Source: JBCBJX01 sp038522735 (GTDB lineage: Bacteria > Pseudomonadota > Alphaproteobacteria > Caulobacterales > Parvularculaceae). From it: a stretch of DNA of 27,399 bases. The stretch is taken from positions 1 to 27,399 of the forward strand of contig JBCBJX010000035.1 of assembly GCA_038522735.1 (NCBI GenBank), given 5' to 3'. The notes below the pieces were generated by a model that made no database searches, was not told where the DNA came from, and saw nothing but the letters and a program-made list of their open reading frames with translations. The position numbers and the translations under genes were made by a program. Positions 23,837 through 27,399 of the stretch are shown piece after piece (position 1 is the stretch's first letter; every line of letters starts with the position of its first letter).

Positions 23837-24356
23837 TTTCTGCAGCCCGGCGGGGCAGCACCCAGTCCTTGCGGGGGAAATGGCAGGTGTAGCCGTTCGG
23901 ATAGCGCTCCAGATAATCCTGATGGAAGCCCTCGGCCTCGAAGAACGGGCCCGCGGCTTCGACCTCCGTGACCACCTTGCCCGGCCAGATGCCGGAGGCC
24001 TCGACGTCTGCGATCGTATCTTCGGCGACGCGCTTCTGGTCCTCGCTCAGATAGAAGATCGCAGAGCGGTATTGCGTGCCGATATCGTTGCCCTGGCGGT
24101 TCTCCGTCGTCGGGTCGTGGATCTGGAAAAAAAGCTCCAGAAGCCGGCGGTAGCTTGTCTTCGCCGGGTCGAAGACGATGTCGATTGCTTCCGCGTGCCC
24201 GGTCCGACCCGTCTTCACTTGGTCGTAACTCGGGTTGTCCGTCGTTCCGCCCGCATAGCCTACACGGGTCGAGACGACGCCCGGCTCCCGCCGGATCAGA
24301 TCCTGCATGCCCCAGAAGCAGCCTCCGGCGAGCACGGCGCGGTCGGTGGAACTCAT
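23823..24356 (-). CDS. msrA: Peptide methionine-S-sulfoxide reductase
   Basis: 177 residues, normal for single-domain MsrA. The active site GGCFWG (11-16, catalytic Cys13) opens the domain; RVGYAGGTTDNPSYDQVKTG and GHAEAIDIVFDP follow, and EGFHQDYLERYPNGY is the typical C-terminal motif. A further cysteine in YTCHFPRKDW may act in recycling. The enzyme repairs the S epimer of methionine sulfoxide. It probably has its own short transcription unit: 70 bases from argC and 84 from gabD, all on the minus strand. Oxidative-stress repair beside a PGC is plausible but could be chance. Confidence 0.96.
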   Translation of the reverse strand: MSSTDRAVLAGGCFWGMQDLIRREPGVVSTRVGYAGGTTDNPSYDQVKTGRTGHAEAIDIVFDPAKTSYRRLLELFFQIHDPTTENRQGNDIGTQYRSAIFYLSEDQKRVAEDTIADVEASGIWPGKVVTEVEAAGPFFEAEGFHQDYLERYPNGYTCHFPRKDWVLPRRAAETAAE

Positions 24357-24426
24357 GGCGCGGTCCTTTCGTTCGCTGATCGCTGATATAGGTGGCCGGC
24401 TCCGTTCTCGCGAGCGGCCCGCTCGG

Positions 24427-25374
24427 TCACGAAGCCGCGGGGTCGAGGCCCGTCGTCTCCGGCAGTTCGAAGGCCAGGTTAAGGTTCTGGATCGCCTGGC
24501 TGGCGGCGCCCTTCAGAAGGTTGTCGAGGGCGGCCGTCGCGACGAAGCGCCGGCGGGCGTCGCTGGCGATCGCGCCGATGCGGCAGAGATGGGTTCCCGC
24601 GACCGCCGCGGGCTCGGCGGCGTCGTCCTGCACCATGACAAACGGTTCCTCGGCGTAGGCGGCGCGGAAGCGGGCCCGGGCGGCTCCCTCGGCGTCCCGG
24701 GCGAGATCGGCGGAGGCGACGACGGTCAGCCCCCGGAAGAAGGGCGCGACGCTCGGGTGAAAGCGGATGTCGAGGCCGACGCCGCGGGCGATCTCCGCCT
24801 CATGGGCGTGGCCCTGCAGGCCGTAGGGCTGAATGTTGTCCTTCAACGCGTCCGGGTCGGTCTTCCGCGAGGGCCTCGTCCCGGCGCCGGACCAGCCCGA
24901 AACGCCGAAGACCGTCGCGGGCCCGCGGACGAGATCGGCGACGGGCGCGAGGGCGAGCTGCGCCGCTGTCGCATAACAGCCGGGATTGGCGATCCGCCGC
25001 GCGCCCCGAAGGCCGTCGCGTTCGAGTTCCGGGAGGCCGTACGCCCAACCCTCCGCATCGCGATGATCGCCGCTCAGATCAAGGACGACCGTTGCAGGCG
25101 AGAGCTCCTCAAGGGCGGCAATGAAGGGCGCCGATTTGCCGTTCGGCAGGCCGAGCACGACCGCGTCGGCGCCCGCGCGACCGACATCCTCCGGCGCCGT
25201 TTGCGAAAACGTCAGCGCGCCTTTGTATTCCGGAGCGAGCTTGCTGACGCGCGTTCCGGCAAGCTCGCGGGAGCCTGCGAAGGCGAGATCGAACTCCGGA
25301 TGCGCCGCGATGAGGGCGATCATCTCGCGGCCGACATAGCCGCGGGCGCCGACGAGGCCGATGGCGACGCTCAT
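24427..25374 (-). CDS. argC: N-acetyl-gamma-glutamyl-phosphate reductase
   Basis: 315 residues. The NADP-binding motif GLVGARGYVGRE (6-17) is at the N-terminus and the active-site cysteine is Cys133 in IANPGCYATAAQ. SGWSGAGTRPSRK and a His pair motif (QGHAHEAEIARG) follow. The enzyme performs the third step of acetylated arginine biosynthesis. The ATG at 25374 overlaps the argB stop as ATGA (25371-25374). An open frame extends 33 codons upstream into argB but is Arg-rich and not family sequence. It is last in an argE-argB-argC transcription order. Confidence 0.95.
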   Translation of the reverse strand: MSVAIGLVGARGYVGREMIALIAAHPEFDLAFAGSRELAGTRVSKLAPEYKGALTFSQTAPEDVGRAGADAVVLGLPNGKSAPFIAALEELSPATVVLDLSGDHRDAEGWAYGLPELERDGLRGARRIANPGCYATAAQLALAPVADLVRGPATVFGVSGWSGAGTRPSRKTDPDALKDNIQPYGLQGHAHEAEIARGVGLDIRFHPSVAPFFRGLTVVASADLARDAEGAARARFRAAYAEEPFVMVQDDAAEPAAVAGTHLCRIGAIASDARRRFVATAALDNLLKGAASQAIQNLNLAFELPETTGLDPAAS

Positions 25375-26693
25375 TCCCCGCCGTCCTCGAAGCTTGCGGG
25401 CCGCGACGCGATTTCCGCGACGACGGCGTCTAGCGTCGCGAATGGCGCGGGCCCGGCCCAGAAGACGACCCACGGGTCGGCGCGCACGAGGCCGCTCGCC
25501 CGCTCCATGTAAAAGGCGTTGAACGGATTGTCGGCCCGGGACCGCCAGTAGAGAAGCGGCTCGTCCTCGCGCAGCATCCGCCAGAGAACGTGGCTGAGGC
25601 CGGCGCCGCGGGCGGATTTGTCGATGACGAACTTGTCGAGATAGGCCGCCTCGCCGAAGGACGCGGTCAGCGCGGCGGCGCGGTAGTCGTCGGAGACATA
25701 GGCGCGGCGGAGGTCGAGCGCTTCAAGGGACCCAGGCTTCAGGCGCCGGCTGAAGGCGGTCTCCACGAGCCCGGCGAGCCGGTCCATGTCGAGGTCCGAT
25801 TTCTCCGTCAGCGTCGCGACCCGCTCGCCGCGCCGCACCAGCGTGCCCTGGCCGCCATGGGTGAACAACTCGCGCACGAGACCTTTGGGCGAGGTGATGG
25901 AGACAGACGAGGAGGCGGGCAGCGGGTCCAGAAGCTTGCCGATCTCTTCCAGCTTCAGCCGCATGCCCGAATGGACGACGCCCCTCTCGACCAGCGTCTC
26001 CAGCTCCGCATCGAGATTGATCGATGAGATGACGCTCCCCTCCGAATCAAGAAGGCCCCCCACGCCGGTGACGAAGACGATCTTCATGGGCCGGACGGCC
26101 TTGCAGAGGGCGCGAGCGACAGCGTCGGCGTTGACGTTGACCAGCTGGCCCGAGGCCGTCGCTCCGACGCATCCGATGATCGGGATCGCGCCGGAGGCCG
26201 CCGTCTCGGTGATGAGATCGAGGTCGATCCGCTCCGGCTCGCCGACAAGGCCGTAGACGTCCGTATCGAGGAGGCGCGCCTCGACGATCCCCGGCGGCAT
26301 GGGCGACGCCGCGCCGCCATGGGCGCGGACAGCGGCGGCGACGTCCGCGCCGACGCGGCGGGCGACCTTGTCGACGACCCGCAGCACGTCCGGCGTCGTC
26401 ACGCGCAGGCCGTCCTTCTTGCCGGCGTCGGCGCCCGCTTCGGCGAGGGCGGCGTCGAGCTGCGGCCCGGCGCCGTGAACGACGATGGGGACAAGGCCCA
26501 CCGTATGCAGAAGAGAAAGGCTCGCGGCGAGCGTCTCCAGCTCTTCCGCGAGAACGGCGCCGCCGACCTTGATAACGGCGAAGCCCGTGCGGTCGGCGGC
26601 GCCGAACCGGTCGAGATAGGCCCGCACCTCCTTGCCGTCCTGGATCTGGCTCAGGAGGCCCGTCAGCGCGGAGCGGAGGGTCGGTTCAGGCAT
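25371..26693 (-). CDS. argB: Bifunctional N-acetylglutamate kinase / synthase (NAGS/K type fusion)
   Basis: 440 residues, far longer than plain ArgB (about 300). Residues 1-285 form an amino-acid kinase domain: IKVGGAVL (41-48), VVHGAGPQLD (70-79), VNVNADAVARALC (184-196) and FVTGVGGLLD. Residues 290-440 form a GNAT-type acetyltransferase domain with YLDKFVIDKSARGAGLSHVL and YWRSRADNPFNAFYMERASG. This layout is that of the NAGS/K enzymes of Maricaulis and Xanthomonas, which make and phosphorylate N-acetylglutamate. The kinase part may carry arginine feedback, as known for the family. It overlaps argE by 8 bases and argC by 4. Confidence 0.95.
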   Translation of the reverse strand: MPEPTLRSALTGLLSQIQDGKEVRAYLDRFGAADRTGFAVIKVGGAVLAEELETLAASLSLLHTVGLVPIVVHGAGPQLDAALAEAGADAGKKDGLRVTTPDVLRVVDKVARRVGADVAAAVRAHGGAASPMPPGIVEARLLDTDVYGLVGEPERIDLDLITETAASGAIPIIGCVGATASGQLVNVNADAVARALCKAVRPMKIVFVTGVGGLLDSEGSVISSINLDAELETLVERGVVHSGMRLKLEEIGKLLDPLPASSSVSITSPKGLVRELFTHGGQGTLVRRGERVATLTEKSDLDMDRLAGLVETAFSRRLKPGSLEALDLRRAYVSDDYRAAALTASFGEAAYLDKFVIDKSARGAGLSHVLWRMLREDEPLLYWRSRADNPFNAFYMERASGLVRADPWVVFWAGPAPFATLDAVVAEIASRPASFEDGGE

Positions 26694-27399
26694 CGGTCAT
26701 GATCCGGACGAACGCTTCACAAGCCGCGGCGAGGTTGGCGTAGGCGACCCACTCGTCCGCCGTGTGGGCCTGCGCAATGTCGCCGGGGCCGAGGACGACC
26801 GCCGGGAGGCCGGCCGCGGCGAAGAGCGAGGCTTCCGTCCAGAAATCGACCGGTTCGGCCGTTTCGATCCCAAGGCGCGCGAGATCGGCGAGCAGTGCGT
26901 CCTGACGGCCGAGCGCCTCCTTCGTCTCCGGAAGTGCAGGCCCTTTGAACCGGGTTTCAAGGGAAGCGAGTGCGTCGCCCGCGAGCGCATGCAGCTGTTC
27001 GACGACCGGTTCCGGCGCCGTTCCGGCGCGCGCGCGCATGCCGAACCGCACGCGGCACTCCCCGGCGATCATGTTGGGTTTGAGACCCCCTTCGATAAGG
27101 CCGAAATTCAAGCGCATGTCGGCGGTTTCCGGCGCCTCCAGCGCGGCGGCGATCCAGCGCGCCGCCTCGTGGACAGCGGAGCGTCCCGGTTTCGAGGCGT
27201 GTCCGGACTGTCCAGTGAAGACCGCCTCCGCCGAATAGATGCCCCGATGGCCGCCGATGGCGCGCGCGCCCGTCGGTTCACAGACGATCACGCGATCGAA
27301 GTCAGGATCGGTTGCGAGATAACCGCGCACGGCGGCGCTGTCGCCCGCCTCCTCATCGGTGGTGAAAAGGAAGGCCGTCGGCGCGTCCGTCGCCTCGGC
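26686..27399 (-). CDS. argE: Acetylornithine deacetylase, C-terminal part (5' end outside window)
   Basis: 237 residues visible; the frame is open to the window edge. M20-family metallopeptidase: the catalytic-Glu region FLFTTDEEAGDSAAV begins at about visible residue 10, followed by the dimerisation domain with VCEPTGARAIGGHRGIYSAE, GQSGHASKPGRSAVHEAARW and ECRVRFGMRARAGT. The N-terminal metal motif (HxD) would lie outside. ArgE/DapE relatives are similar; the placement before argB and argC, and CEPTG with GQSGHAS, favour acetylornithine deacetylase. A GTG at 27330 is not a real start, since the TTDEE motif lies upstream of it. Confidence 0.88.
   Translation of the reverse strand, partial: AEATDAPTAFLFTTDEEAGDSAAVRGYLATDPDFDRVIVCEPTGARAIGGHRGIYSAEAVFTGQSGHASKPGRSAVHEAARWIAAALEAPETADMRLNFGLIEGGLKPNMIAGECRVRFGMRARAGTAPEPVVEQLHALAGDALASLETRFKGPALPETKEALGRQDALLADLARLGIETAEPVDFWTEASLFAAAGLPAVVLGPGDIAQAHTADEWVAYANLAAACEAFVRIMTDA

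Noticed and set aside
24411..24425. Inverted repeat CGAGCGG C CCGCTCG just after argC, as a terminator
   Set aside because: The loop is too small for the full stem, and no T-run follows on the minus strand.
1..27399. Mobile elements, integrase genes, direct-repeat att sites, CRISPR arrays, tRNA genes
   Set aside because: None was found by reading both strands; coding is continuous with ordinary metabolic and photosynthesis genes. A covariance-model search was not possible here.

Overview
The window is a high-GC stretch from a purple, bacteriochlorophyll-a-making alphaproteobacterium. It holds one half of a photosynthesis gene cluster (PGC) followed by an arginine-biosynthesis operon. The cyclase present is the oxygen-dependent AcsF, and no bchE is seen here. 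An acetylglutamate kinase fused to an acetyltransferase (NAGS/K type) is known from Maricaulis, Parvularcula and Caulobacter relatives. Together these point to an aerobic or semi-aerobic phototroph near those groups. The lineage is an inference, not something read directly from the sequence.

Layout. (1) Positions 1-14506, minus strand: one tightly packed gene train, in transcription order bchF-bchN-bchB-bchH-bchL-bchM-lhaA-puhA-puhB-puhC-orf95-acsF-puhE-hemA, with hemA cut by the window edge. Junctions are overlaps or gaps of 29 bases or less, so this looks like a single superoperon with translational coupling. (2) Positions 14507-14862: the only long non-coding region. It is divergent and carries three imperfect PpsR/CrtJ-type palindromes and a probable bchF promoter. 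(3) Positions 14863-21067, plus strand: aerR, ppsR, bchG, a PucC-like transporter gene, bchP and a small membrane-protein gene. (4) Positions 21068-23738, minus strand: an aldehyde dehydrogenase (gabD type) and a ferredoxin-reductase-like flavoprotein. (5) Positions 23823-24356, minus strand: msrA. (6) Positions 24427-27399, minus strand: argE (cut by the window edge), argB/NAGS fusion and argC, in that transcription order.

How it works together. HemA makes 5-aminolevulinate. BchH (chelatase large subunit), BchM (methyltransferase), AcsF (ring E), BchL/N/B (dark-operative protochlorophyllide reductase), BchF (C3-vinyl hydratase), BchG (esterification) and BchP (tail reduction) cover much of the path to bacteriochlorophyll a. 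PuhA is the reaction-centre H subunit. PuhB, PuhC, PuhE, LhaA and the PucC-like protein assist reaction-centre and LH1 assembly. PpsR (repressor) and AerR (cobalamin-domain antirepressor) lie at the divergent promoter and probably control both arms. Genes for BchI/D, BchC/X/Y/Z, carotenoids and pufLM must lie elsewhere.

I see no undescribed multi-gene system. The most useful leads are a PpsR with a single cysteine, a set of off-consensus PpsR-like operators, and two small unnamed proteins in the cluster (95 and 91 residues). No tRNA, rRNA, CRISPR array, insertion sequence or phage gene was recognised.
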